From Haliclona indistincta (lineage: Eukaryota > Porifera > Demospongiae > Haplosclerida > Chalinidae), in contig OZ024791.1 in NCBI GenBank assembly GCA_964017065.1, forward strand, positions 6,748,547-6,812,546: a stretch of DNA of 64,000 nucleotides, given 5' to 3'. The notes beneath the pieces are model-generated. The model made no database searches and was not told the DNA's origin. It saw nothing but the letters and a program-made list of their open reading frames with translations. Both the position numbers and the translations under genes were made by a program. Below, piece after piece: positions 29,505 to 39,169 of this stretch. Each line of letters opens with the position of its first letter. The first letter of the stretch is position 1.

Positions 29505-32500
29505 TCAAAAGGACCCATAATACGAGTCAGAACTATCAACCAGCAGACGAGCTGGCATCTCATCATCATCATCATCATCGAGAGGGCACTTGGACTGAGT
29601 AACACGAAGACGGCTGATGACAATGAATCTCTTCTTGTATTTCATGAAGAAAACAGAGATTACATATCCCAAAATATAAAACATAGGCCAGTAAATGAGT
29701 ACAAGTTGAGCGTACTTTATGAAAGTGTTTGAAATGTTTATTGCACTTCGAAGAGTACTTTGATCATCCAAAAGCAAAGAAAATACATTCAATATGGCAA
29801 GATTTCCAAAAATAACTGTGTCAAGAACATTGTGCCATCTCTTCTGATAAGGTTGCACAGAGGAATGGAAGACAAGAAAGAAGATCAAGAAAAATTCAGT
29901 CACTAAATAAAATGAAATAATGTTAGGAAAGAAAACACGAACCAGCAAAATCAAAAACCGGTAGAGAAAATAAATTCCAGGAAAGCAGCGACAATTGTCT
30001 TTAAAGCAACCTTGAAAGGAGTCAAAGAGAGGCTTGAGATCAATCAGTAGCAGCTTATTCAACCAGTACCTGGAACGAGAACTGGTACAGAAGTTTCGAG
30101 ACTGAAGAAATGCAGCACACTTGATCAACACAGGGTTCACTAACAGTAAAGATGGAGGTAGTATCACTATGAATACCAAAAACACTAGTGCTGGTACAGC
30201 ATAGTATCCATGCTGCCAACTGAAATACTCTACATTGCCAGCAAGATGAACAACATACTTCAAGCTACTATTCATATTTCGCAACAGACCTATTTGAAGA
30301 ATCTCAAAGGTGACTCGTGTGGACTGTGAGTAGGCCATTACTAGGAATGCTGACAGACCCTGTATCACAGATATATTGAATCCTTGCTTCCTAAAGCACT
30401 TGCAGATCCTCCAACAAGTACAGTAGTTTACGATCACTACTAGACCAAACACAAGTACTACAGCAAACACAGTCGTGATGTACTTGAAGATCAGAACATC
30501 AAGAACAGTGGCTCCTTTCCATAGACAAAATGAGAGTGACTCATCACTGAAGAAGTCGAGGTTGAAGAATCCATAAATGAACTGATACGTAGAGAAGAGC
30601 CAGGAATCTCGATGAAAGGTGTATAATGCATCAATGTATAGTAAATCAATGACCTGAGCAAACAGTATAAATCCATTGACTGCACCAGATGTAAAGCTGA
30701 TGTTCATGAAAAGAATTGCAATGAATAGCAAAGTCAGTGGCAGAAGTTCGGATAGAATATAAAATAGCATTCCATACTTGCATAAAGATGACTCTTGTTT
30801 GCACGAGTATAGTTTAGAGTGAAAGAACACTGAGAAATTATCTCTACATTGTCCACATAGTTCGCCAGTACGACTCGAGTCACAAATACAATCAGTAAGC
30901 CTTGTTTCATTTGCTGTCTTAGGAAGTAGAAACAATTCTTGTCTTTCTTTTCCACCATTACTACAGAAACCCAAAGGACACCGAGCAGTCCACAAGTTGG
31001 CTGGAGTTGGACCAGTTGCATTGTTCACATCTAAATAACCAGCCCAATAACTTTTGAGGATGTAAGCATCCAAGAATCTGCACATGATTCCAAAATAAGT
31101 ATCTTGGTCACACTGACAACTTGTACCATTCAGAACAAGCCCAGGAGGACACTCGATGATCTCAAAGTTAACAACAGTAGATACCCCGTGTACACTACCA
31201 ATCTTGATCAGTAGTTTCCCTTTACTGCCTGAATGACCAAAAATTTTAACCTCACTAAGCGATGAATATTTGTACGATGGTGCTAATGTGATGCTTGGGG
31301 TACTGTCGTTTGGCTGAATAGAGTTCTGGAACACAGTAATACTGGTCACATTATTATGACCTTCATCGTACACGGTTGTATCGAGAGGCACTACTACACC
31401 TGGAATAACCTTCAATGGAACTTTAGCAGCATATTCAAGTTTGTTACCAAAAGTGGCCACATGGTTTGTACTGCCATGGCCGAAAGAGAAGTTAGCAACA
31501 CAATTATTGAATACTTCCACTAAAGTATAATTGAACTTTCGTCGTTCGCAGGAATATTTACAGGAAAGCAGTGTTGTAGCATAAATCGAGTTACCAATGT
31601 AAGAGCTGGCAGTATTGTTAATAAAACGAAAGAAAACGTCTTTGGTTTTATCTCCCTTCTTAAGAAAGCAAGTACGAGAAGAGAAATAATCATGTTGATC
31701 AACAGAGTACCAGTAGATGGCTCCACCCACATAGTCTGCATGATTGTTTGCGAAAAGAAAATTCGAATGCGATTTAAATACCATGGTTGACATGCCAACT
31801 AAGGCTAAAGCTCCTCCTACATTTCCACTATTGTTTGCAAAGGTAGCATTCGACCATTGATCAAATGTAACTTCACTAGCTACAACATGAAGAGCAGTTC
31901 CAACATTGTCTATAAAATTTGTCTCTCCGCCAAAGTTGACTGGAAGTGCTGTTATCATAACTGTCCCAGTACGAATATAATGTTTGTTGCTCTGTTTCGA
32001 AATTTCTGGAACTTTATTACCAATAAAAGTACAGTCTTTGAAAGTAGTATTAAGCGGGAACCCACCAGCAACATTGTCATACACAGTCGGTGACACATCA
32101 ACAGCTGTGCTGAAGTGAGCGGTATTGTTGATCCAGCTGCTGTTACTGAAAGTTAGTTTGTTTCGCTCGCTAAGTGAGATATGATAGCTTAAATCAGTAA
32201 AAATTGTAGTTCCACCACCAAAATTTGCATTGTTACTGTGAAAGATGACATTTTCAATAGTAACAGTGTTGCACTTAACTGTATTTCTATTTGCAAACTT
32301 ATAGAATCCGATGCCCATGCCACCAGCACCACGAAGATATGCTTTATTGTTGATAAACACAGTGTCCTTGATAAGAAGAGTGTTGTTAATAGCAAGCAAA
32401 TTATGCCCAACAAAGAGCCCAGCACTCCAAGGAGCTTGGTTACCTATAAAATTACAGTCAGAGATTCTTGCAAGCGCATTAGTTGAATTTTTAAACATCA

Positions 32501-33161
32501 GTAGTAGTCCTCCTCCATGTCCAGTTGCCCTTGTTGACCAGCGTACACCGGTATTGTTGTTACCTAAAAAGGTACAGTTCTCGAAAGAAATGATGAATTT
32601 ACGTTGTGTCCAACAGGTAGAGACGTTTGCTCCAGCTTGAGGGGAGTTGCTATGCTCAAATCTTGAATTCAACACATAAACGTACCCACTAGGACAGTAA
32701 ATATTCAAACCACCATCGGTGAGTCGAGATAGTTTAACACTGTCAATAGTAACATCAGAACACTTAGTCAAGTGAAGACTTACCGCTTGTTTCGTAACGT
32801 TCGTTTCACAGAGTTCGATAGTTAGGTCTGATATGTTTAGTCCTGAAACATTACTAAAGTTAATGCCATATCGATAGTAGCAGATAATCGTTTTATCGAT
32901 TCCAAGTCCTCGGATAACTATATTCCTGACATTAAGAACATGAATAGGATCAAGAATATCAATCTTTGGACTTGCTAGCAACACTGTGGTATCATCAGTG
33001 ATCAGGTGATTCATAGCGTAGGACAGAGAGTAACAGAAGGTTCCGGAAGAGTTCGTGATGCAGCCAGTTCTGTTGCCACCCAGCACAGTGATTGTATTGG
33101 CAGCACCATTGCTGATAGTAACCACGCAAGCTAAAGACCACCAAAGCAAGAGCCCCACCAT
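29505..33161 (-). CDS. Beta-helix/multi-TM receptor, array copy 7 (1218 aa)
   Basis: The conserved leader ATG is ATT here (TTTGCAGAGAGCC context, reading ICREPM). Upstream the frame is open only to a TTG at 33197. The first ATG is five codons on, at 33161, giving MVGLLLWWSLACVVTISNG, still a complete signal peptide. The body is nearly identical to copies 6 and 8: CWTQRKFIISFENCTF, HGGGLLLMFKN, WSAGLFVGHNL, GAGGMGIGFYK, FGGGTTIFTD, VGGALALVGM, VGGAIYWYSVDQHDYFSS. The neck is CPPGLVLNGTSCQCDQDTY, then GELCGQC. The tail is six aspartates then EMPARLLVDSSDSYYGSF. It forms a tandem duplicate with copy 8, together with its upstream fragment and promoter. Confidence 0.9.
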   Translation of the reverse strand: MVGLLLWWSLACVVTISNGAANTITVLGGNRTGCITNSSGTFCYSLSYAMNHLITDDTTVLLASPKIDILDPIHVLNVRNIVIRGLGIDKTIICYYRYGINFSNVSGLNISDLTIELCETNVTKQAVSLHLTKCSDVTIDSVKLSRLTDGGLNIYCPSGYVYVLNSRFEHSNSPQAGANVSTCWTQRKFIISFENCTFLGNNNTGVRWSTRATGHGGGLLLMFKNSTNALARISDCNFIGNQAPWSAGLFVGHNLLAINNTLLIKDTVFINNKAYLRGAGGMGIGFYKFANRNTVKCNTVTIENVIFHSNNANFGGGTTIFTDLSYHISLSERNKLTFSNSSWINNTAHFSTAVDVSPTVYDNVAGGFPLNTTFKDCTFIGNKVPEISKQSNKHYIRTGTVMITALPVNFGGETNFIDNVGTALHVVASEVTFDQWSNATFANNSGNVGGALALVGMSTMVFKSHSNFLFANNHADYVGGAIYWYSVDQHDYFSSRTCFLKKGDKTKDVFFRFINNTASSYIGNSIYATTLLSCKYSCERRKFNYTLVEVFNNCVANFSFGHGSTNHVATFGNKLEYAAKVPLKVIPGVVVPLDTTVYDEGHNNVTSITVFQNSIQPNDSTPSITLAPSYKYSSLSEVKIFGHSGSKGKLLIKIGSVHGVSTVVNFEIIECPPGLVLNGTSCQCDQDTYFGIMCRFLDAYILKSYWAGYLDVNNATGPTPANLWTARCPLGFCSNGGKERQELFLLPKTANETRLTDCICDSSRTGELCGQCRDNFSVFFHSKLYSCKQESSLCKYGMLFYILSELLPLTLLFIAILFMNISFTSGAVNGFILFAQVIDLLYIDALYTFHRDSWLFSTYQFIYGFFNLDFFSDESLSFCLWKGATVLDVLIFKYITTVFAVVLVFGLVVIVNYCTCWRICKCFRKQGFNISVIQGLSAFLVMAYSQSTRVTFEILQIGLLRNMNSSLKYVVHLAGNVEYFSWQHGYYAVPALVFLVFIVILPPSLLLVNPVLIKCAAFLQSRNFCTSSRSRYWLNKLLLIDLKPLFDSFQGCFKDNCRCFPGIYFLYRFLILLVRVFFPNIISFYLVTEFFLIFFLVFHSSVQPYQKRWHNVLDTVIFGNLAILNVFSLLLDDQSTLRSAINISNTFIKYAQLVLIYWPMFYILGYVISVFFMKYKKRFIVISRLRVTQSKCPLDDDDDDEMPARLLVDSSDSYYGSF

Positions 33162-33254
33162 TGGCTCTCTGCAAATGGTGAGACTACGAACTAGCAAAAA
33201 ATAAAGTTAAACTGCTTCTGGAAACTTTAGTTGCTCAACAAATTTGGACATCAC

Positions 33255-33260
33255 TTTATA
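33255..33260 (-). promoter_or_regulatory. TATA box, copy 7
   Basis: Minus-strand TATAAA in CACTATAAAGTGATGTCC, about 95 bp upstream of the ATG at 33161. Same context and spacing as for copies 6 and 8. Confidence 0.6.
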
Positions 33261-33410
33261 GTGCGCAGTCTGATCTGGGTTGTGTTCGTTTTATATTTTA
33301 CACTCACACACACATGTACATAGAACAAAGTTGTATATAGTCAGCACATTCTGAGAAAGTGACAAAAATATATTTTTCAAGACACACCAGCCATGTGACC
33401 AAAACAGTGT

Positions 33411-33684
33411 GAATCGTATTTACGATAACACAATTTCCTCCGTTCAAGAATCTCTCCCTCCCCATGGGACATGTTGGCACTATAGTCCCCAACAGGCTTA
33501 GAGTACCTGTTACATACCTACGCTACAACACACAGCAGGGTAACGCACCTTGCAAACAGCTATGTGAATCGTATTTACAACACAATTTCCTCCGTTCAAG
33601 AATCTCTCCCTCCCTATGGGACATGTCGGTACTATAGTCCCCAACAGGCTTAGAGTACCCCTCACATACCTACGCTACAACACC
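33411..33684. repeat. ~152 bp upstream repeat, two tandem copies
   Basis: Two head-to-tail copies starting at about 33411 and 33563. Each has GTGAATCGTATTTAC, CAAGAATCTCTCCCTCC and CAACAGGCTTAGAGTACC. The first copy also ends with CACAGCAGGGTAACGCACC. Same family as 28217-28341 and 38876-39135. Confidence 0.75.
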
Positions 33685-34600
33685 AGAACACTGAAAAAAT
33701 ATTTCTACATTTTCCACACAATTCACCACTACGATTTGAACCACAGATAATGTCATCAAAAATAGTTTTATTTGCTGCTTTCGGTAGCAAATAATTATAA
33801 CCTATTTTTAGAGATCTTATGTTCAAAGCTACAAAAGTTCAAAGGGCACTCAGCAGTCCACAAGTTGGCTGGAGTTGGTACAGTTGCATTGTTCACAATA
33901 TAACCAGCCCAATAACCTTTGTGGATGTAAGAATCGTCACTTTAGCAAAAATTTCGAGCAATCTCCTAGCTGCTGTAAGATGGGGCAACGCCAGAAAGCA
34001 GATCTAAGTGTCTTTGGACGTATAAAATACATCACCAGGCAAAATATCAGCGTTTGAATGCTAATACATTGTATGTAGCTGCCATTTTGTTTTCTTGGCC
34101 ATCCCTACATAGGGAGGCACTACCGTGCCTCCGTAATATCTTGGCTACACTTGCAGAATGAGGGCACTCAGCGATCTCAAACTGAATGAAAAAATTTGAG
34201 CCTTGAACATTCTCAGTCTTGATTAGTAACTTTCCTTTACTGCCTGAATTGCCGAAAATCATTACGTCACTAGTTGTTGATAGTTTATACGTCTGAGCCA
34301 ATCTGACAGTCGAATTTCTGTTGTTGCCTTGTATAATAGAGTTCTAAAACACAGTAATGCTAGTCACATTGTGGTGGCCTTCATCATAGACAGTTGCATT
34401 GAGAGGAGATATAAACCCAGGTATAATCTTTAAGGGTGTATTTTTCTCTACATTACTTTGATAACAATAAGCTGATGTGCTGATGTTGTTTGAATTGTTA
34501 TGACCACCAAAAGAAAAGTTTCCAATGCAATCAAACACTTTTTCTAAGCTGCAAGTTATATTTAGTCTACAGAAAGTTCAAGCAGTGGCTCTCTGTACAT
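33685..34600 (-). pseudogene. Copy 5-type receptor fragment with premature stop, second copy
   Basis: Essentially the same fragment as 28342-29256: same leader-to-linker deletion, same premature TAG after SITVF, same 200 bp insertion with the GGAGGCAC hairpin. The shared defects mean the fragment was already dead when the 5.4 kb unit was duplicated. Confidence 0.88.
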
Positions 34601-34962
34601 GACAGAGGGAGTACCAGGCGATAGAATACGTAGAGGCAGAGGTGATAGTTGATGTGAGTCGCTAACAAAACTGAAAGTTAATTTTTGGTATAATTATATT
34701 TAGAAGTTTATAGACAAACTGTTTTATAACTAAATCACAATCTTTATAACAAGATTCATAACTTTCTTTTATAACAACAAATGTTTAACTATGGGTAAAG
34801 TTTACTAATACCACAAAAGAAAACTTGATAAGAACAATAATTGTTGTTTCAAAAGGACCAGAACAAGATTTATAACTTTCTTTTATAACAACAAATGTTT
34901 AACTATGGGTAAAGTTTACTAATACCACAAAAGAAAAGATGATAAGAACAATAATTGTTGTT

Positions 34963-37900
34963 TCAAAAGGACCCATAATACGAGTCAGAACTATCAACCA
35001 GCAGACGAGCTGGCATCTCATCATCATCATCATCATCGAGAGGGCACTTGGACTGAGTAACACGAAGACGGCTGATGACAATGAATCTCTTCTTGTATTT
35101 CATGAAGAAAACAGAGATTACATATCCCAAAATATAAAACATAGGCCAGTAAATGAGTACAAGTTGAGCGTACTTTATGAAAGTGTTTGAAATGTTTATT
35201 GCACTTCGAAGAGTACTTTGATCATCCAAAAGCAAAGAAAATACATTCAATATGGCAAGATTTCCAAAAATAACCGTGTCAAGAACATTGTGCCATCTCT
35301 TCTGATAAGGTTGCACAGAGGAATGGAAGACAAGAAAGAAGATCAAGAAAAATTCAGTCACTAAATAAAATGAAATAATGTTAGGAAAGAAAACACGAAC
35401 CAGCAAAATCAAAAACCGGTAGAGAAAATAAATTCCAGGAAAGCAGCGACAATTGTCTTTAAAGCAACCTTGAAAGGAGTCAAAGAGAGGCTTGAGATCA
35501 ATCAGTAGCAGCTTATTCAACCAGTACCTGGAACGAGAACTGGTACAGAAGTTTCGAGACTGAAGAAATGCAGCACACTTGATCAACACAGGGTTCACTA
35601 ACAGTAAAGATGGAGGTAGTATCACTATGAATACCAAAAACACTAGTGCTGGTATAGCATAGTATCCATGCTGCCAACTGAAATACTCTACATTGCCAGC
35701 AAGATGAACAACATACTTCAAGCTACTATTCATATTTCGCAACAGACCTATTTGAAGAATCTCAAAGGTGACTCGTGTGGACTGTGAGTAGGCCATTACT
35801 AGGAATGCTGACAGACCCTGTATCACAGATATATTGAATCCTTGCTTCCTAAAGCACTTGCAGATCCTCCAACAAGTACAGTAGTTTACGATCACTACTA
35901 GACCAAACACAAGTACTACAGCAAACACAGTCGTGATGTACTTGAAGATCAGAACATCAAGAACAGTGGCTCCTTTCCATAGACAAAATGAGAGTGACTC
36001 ACCACTGAAGAAGTCAAGGTTGAGGAATCCATAAATGAACTGATACGTAGAGACGAGCCAGGAATCTCGATGAAAGGTGTACAATGCATCAATGTATAGT
36101 AAATCAATGACCTGAGCAAACAGTATAAATCCATTGACTGCACCAGATGTAAAGCTGATGTTCATGAAAAGAATTCCAATGAATAGCAAAGTCAGTGGCA
36201 GAAGTTCGGATAGAATATAAAACAGTATTCCATACTTGCATAAAGATGACTCCTGTTTGCACGAGTATAGTTTAGAGTGAAAGAACACTGAGAAATTATC
36301 TCTACATTGTCCACATAGTTCGCCAGTACGACTCGAGTCACATATAAAATCAATAAGGCTTGTTTTATTTGCTGTCTTAGGAAGTGGAAACAATTCTTGT
36401 CTTTCTTTTCCACCATAATTACTACAGAAACCCAAAGGACACCGAGCAGTCCACAAGTTGGCTGGAGTTGGTCCAGTTGCATTGTTCACATCTAAATAAC
36501 CAGCCCAATAACTTTTGAGGATGTAAGCATCTGGGAATCTGCACATGATTCCAAAATAAGTATCTTGGTCACACTGACAACTTGTACCATTCAGAACAAG
36601 CCCAGGAGGACACTCGACGATCTCAAAGTTAACAACAGTAGATACCCCGTGTACACTACCAATCTTGATCAGTAGTTTCCCTGTACTGCCTGAACGGCCT
36701 AAAATTTTAACCTCACTAAGCGATGAATATTTGTACGATGGTGCTAATGTGATGTTTGGGGTACTGTCGTTTGGCTGAATAGAGTTCTGGAACACAGTAA
36801 TACTGGTCACATTATTATGACCTTCATCGTACACGGTTGTATCGAGAGGCACTACTACACCTGGAATAATCTTCAATGGAACATTAGCAGCATATTCAAG
36901 TTTATTACCAAAAGTGGCCACATGGTTTGTACTGCCATGGCCTGAGAAAGAGAAGTTAGCAACACAATTATTGAATACTTCCACTAAAGTATAATTGAAC
37001 TTTCGTTCGCAGGAATATTCACAGGAAAGCAGTGTTGTAGCATAAATTGAGTTACCAATGTTAGAGCTGGCAGTATTGTTAATAAAACGAAAGAAAACGT
37101 CTTCGGTGTTATCCCCCTTCTTAAGAAAGCAAGTACGAGAAGAGAAATAATCATGTTGATCAACAGAGTACCAGTAGATGGCTCCACCCACATAGTCTGC
37201 TTGATTGTTTGCGAAAAGAAAATTCGAATACGAGTTAAATACCATGGTTGACATGCCAACTAAGGCTAAAGCTCCTCCTAAATTTCCCCTATTGTTCGCA
37301 AAGGTAGCATTCGACGATTGATCAAATGTAACTTCACTAGCTACAACATGAAGAGCTGTTCCAACATTGTCTATAAAATTTGTCTCTCCGCCAAAGTTGA
37401 CTGGAAGTGCTGTTATCATAACTGTCCCAGTACGAAAATGATGTTCGTTGCTCTGTTTCGAAATTTCTGGAACTTTATTACCAATAAAACTACAGTCTTT
37501 GAATGTAGTATTAAGCGGGAACCCACCAGCAACATTGTCATACACAGTCGGTGACACATCAACAGCTGTACTGAAGTGAGCGACATTGTTGATCCAGCTG
37601 CTGTTACTGAAAGTTAGTTTGTTTCGCTCGCTAAGTGAGATATGATAGCTTAAATCGGTAAAAATTGTGGTTCCACCACCAAAATTTGCATGGTTACAGC
37701 GAAAGGTGACATTTTCAATAGTAACAGTGTTACACTTAACCTTAACCGTACTTGTACTTGCGAACTGATAGAATCCAATGCCCATGCCACCAGCACCACG
37801 ATAATGTGCTTTATTGTTGATAAACACCGTGTCCTTGATAAGAAGACTGTTGTTAATAGCATGCAATTTATGCCCAACAAAGAGCCCAGCACTCCAAGGA

Positions 37901-38631
37901 GCTTGGTTACCTATAAAATTACAGTCAAAGATTCTTGCATGCGCATTAGTTGAATATTCAAACATCAGCATTAGTCCTCCTCCATGACTAGCTGGCTTTG
38001 TTGACCAACGTTCACCGGTGTTGTTGTTACCTAAAAAGGTACAGTTTTTGAAAGAAATGATGATTTTACGTTGTGTCCAACAGGTAGAGACGTTTGCTCC
38101 AGCTTGAGGGGAGTTGCTATGCTCAAATCTTGAATTCAACACATAAACGTACCCACTAGGACAGTATATATTCAAACCACCATCGGTGAGTCGAGCTAGT
38201 TTAACACTGTCAATAGTAATATCAGAACACTTAGTCAAGTGAAGACTTACCGCTTGTTTCGTAACGTTCGTTTCACAGAGTTCGATAGTTAGGTCTGATA
38301 TGTTTAGTCCTGAAACATTGCTAAAGTTAATGCCATATCGATGGTAGCAGATAATCGTTTTATCGATTCCAAGTCCGCGGATAACTATATTGCTGACATT
38401 AAGAACATGAATAGGATCAAGAACATTAATTTTTGGACTTGCTAGCGATACTGTGGTATTATCAGTGATCAGGTGATTCATAGCGGAGGACAGAGAGTAA
38501 CAGAAGGTTCCGGAAGAGTTCGTGATGCAGTCAGTTCTGATGCCATCGCTCAGCACAGTGATTGTATTGGCAGCACCATTGCTGATAGAAGCTACACAAG
38601 CTAAGGACCACCAAAGCAAGAGCACCACCAT
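34963..38631 (-). CDS. Beta-helix/multi-TM receptor, array copy 8 (1222 aa)
   Basis: As in copy 7, the leader ATG is ATT (ICRKPM). The frame extends upstream only to a TTG at 38667, so I start at the ATG at 38631 (MVVLLLWWSLACVASISNG). Here the leader is NTITVLSDGIRTDC, where the glycosylation sequon NRT is lost (IRT). The ectodomain is of the copy 6/7 subtype, with its own small changes (HGGGLMLMFEY, GAGGMGIGFYQFASTSTVKV with an extra residue pair, CEYSCERKFNYTLVEVF). The membrane half is near-identical to copy 7. The tail is six aspartates then EMPARLLVDSSDSYYGSF. This is the last array gene; the next DNA upstream is its promoter block. Confidence 0.9.
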   Translation of the reverse strand: MVVLLLWWSLACVASISNGAANTITVLSDGIRTDCITNSSGTFCYSLSSAMNHLITDNTTVSLASPKINVLDPIHVLNVSNIVIRGLGIDKTIICYHRYGINFSNVSGLNISDLTIELCETNVTKQAVSLHLTKCSDITIDSVKLARLTDGGLNIYCPSGYVYVLNSRFEHSNSPQAGANVSTCWTQRKIIISFKNCTFLGNNNTGERWSTKPASHGGGLMLMFEYSTNAHARIFDCNFIGNQAPWSAGLFVGHKLHAINNSLLIKDTVFINNKAHYRGAGGMGIGFYQFASTSTVKVKCNTVTIENVTFRCNHANFGGGTTIFTDLSYHISLSERNKLTFSNSSWINNVAHFSTAVDVSPTVYDNVAGGFPLNTTFKDCSFIGNKVPEISKQSNEHHFRTGTVMITALPVNFGGETNFIDNVGTALHVVASEVTFDQSSNATFANNRGNLGGALALVGMSTMVFNSYSNFLFANNQADYVGGAIYWYSVDQHDYFSSRTCFLKKGDNTEDVFFRFINNTASSNIGNSIYATTLLSCEYSCERKFNYTLVEVFNNCVANFSFSGHGSTNHVATFGNKLEYAANVPLKIIPGVVVPLDTTVYDEGHNNVTSITVFQNSIQPNDSTPNITLAPSYKYSSLSEVKILGRSGSTGKLLIKIGSVHGVSTVVNFEIVECPPGLVLNGTSCQCDQDTYFGIMCRFPDAYILKSYWAGYLDVNNATGPTPANLWTARCPLGFCSNYGGKERQELFPLPKTANKTSLIDFICDSSRTGELCGQCRDNFSVFFHSKLYSCKQESSLCKYGILFYILSELLPLTLLFIGILFMNISFTSGAVNGFILFAQVIDLLYIDALYTFHRDSWLVSTYQFIYGFLNLDFFSGESLSFCLWKGATVLDVLIFKYITTVFAVVLVFGLVVIVNYCTCWRICKCFRKQGFNISVIQGLSAFLVMAYSQSTRVTFEILQIGLLRNMNSSLKYVVHLAGNVEYFSWQHGYYAIPALVFLVFIVILPPSLLLVNPVLIKCAAFLQSRNFCTSSRSRYWLNKLLLIDLKPLFDSFQGCFKDNCRCFPGIYFLYRFLILLVRVFFPNIISFYLVTEFFLIFFLVFHSSVQPYQKRWHNVLDTVIFGNLAILNVFSLLLDDQSTLRSAINISNTFIKYAQLVLIYWPMFYILGYVISVFFMKYKKRFIVISRLRVTQSKCPLDDDDDDEMPARLLVDSSDSYYGSF

Positions 38632-38725
38632 TGGCTTTCTGCAAATGGTGAGACTACAAACTAGCAAAAAATAAAGTTAAACTGCTTCTGGAAACTTTTC
38701 TTGCTCAACAAAATTTGGACATCAC

Positions 38726-38731
38726 TTTATA
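38726..38731 (-). promoter_or_regulatory. TATA box, copy 8
   Basis: Minus-strand TATAAA in the same conserved block as for copies 6 and 7, about 95 bp upstream of the ATG at 38631. Confidence 0.6.
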
Positions 38732-38875
38732 GTGCGCAGTCTAATCTGGGTTGTGTTCGTTTTATATTTTATACTCACACTTACATGTACATAGAACAAA
38801 GTTGTATACAGTCAGCACATTCTGAGCAAGTGACAAAAATATATTTTTCAAGACACACCAGCCATGTGACCAAAA

Positions 38876-39135
38876 CAGTGTGAATCGTATTTACGACAAC
38901 ACAATTCCTCCGTTCAAGAATCTCTCCCTCTCCATGGGACATGTCGGCACTATAGTCCCCAACAGGCTTAGAGTATCCCTTACATACCCACACTACAACA
39001 CACAGCAGGGTAACGCACCTTGCAAACAGCTATGTGAATCATTTTACGATAACTCAATTTTCTCCGTTCAAGAATCTCTCCCTCCCGTGGGACATGTTGG
39101 CACTAATCCCCAACAGTACCCCTTACATACCCACT
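38876..39135. repeat. ~153 bp upstream repeat, two tandem copies
   Basis: Copies start at about 38876 and 39032; the second is degraded (GTGGGACATGTTGGCACTAA). A short CA run (39150-39165) follows. This repeat lies directly next to the splice donor of the gene fragment at 39170. Confidence 0.7.
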
Positions 39136-39169
39136 TTACAGTTACAATACAACACACACACACACGCAC

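Larger units (their letters stand above)
28217..38875. repeat. 5.3-5.5 kb tandem duplication (fragment + receptor + promoter)
   Basis: Two units, about 28217-33562 and 33563-39031. Each carries the dead fragment, 3' flank, receptor (copy 7 or 8), TATA block and upstream repeat. Matching points are offset 5344 bp at the fragments and 5458 bp at the 3' ends of the genes; the extra 110 bp is the additional 3'-flank repeat before copy 8. Confidence 0.85.

Noticed and set aside
32238..32640. Plus-strand frames of 80-110 codons opposite the receptor genes
   Set aside because: They recur in paralogues only because the coding strand is conserved; no independent support.
2715..38631. Bacterial or chlamydial origin of the beta-helix proteins (Pmp-like turns)
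   Set aside because: The turns are generic parallel beta-helix. Signal peptide, N-glycosylation sites, multi-TM half and eukaryotic neighbours argue for a native animal family; no bacterial gene context.
28002..38667. Longer receptor N-termini beginning L-V-R-S-L-T at 28002, 33197 and 38667 (and at 14664)
   Set aside because: These need TTG or GTG as start. The conserved ATG or the next ATG before the signal peptide is the better eukaryotic start.
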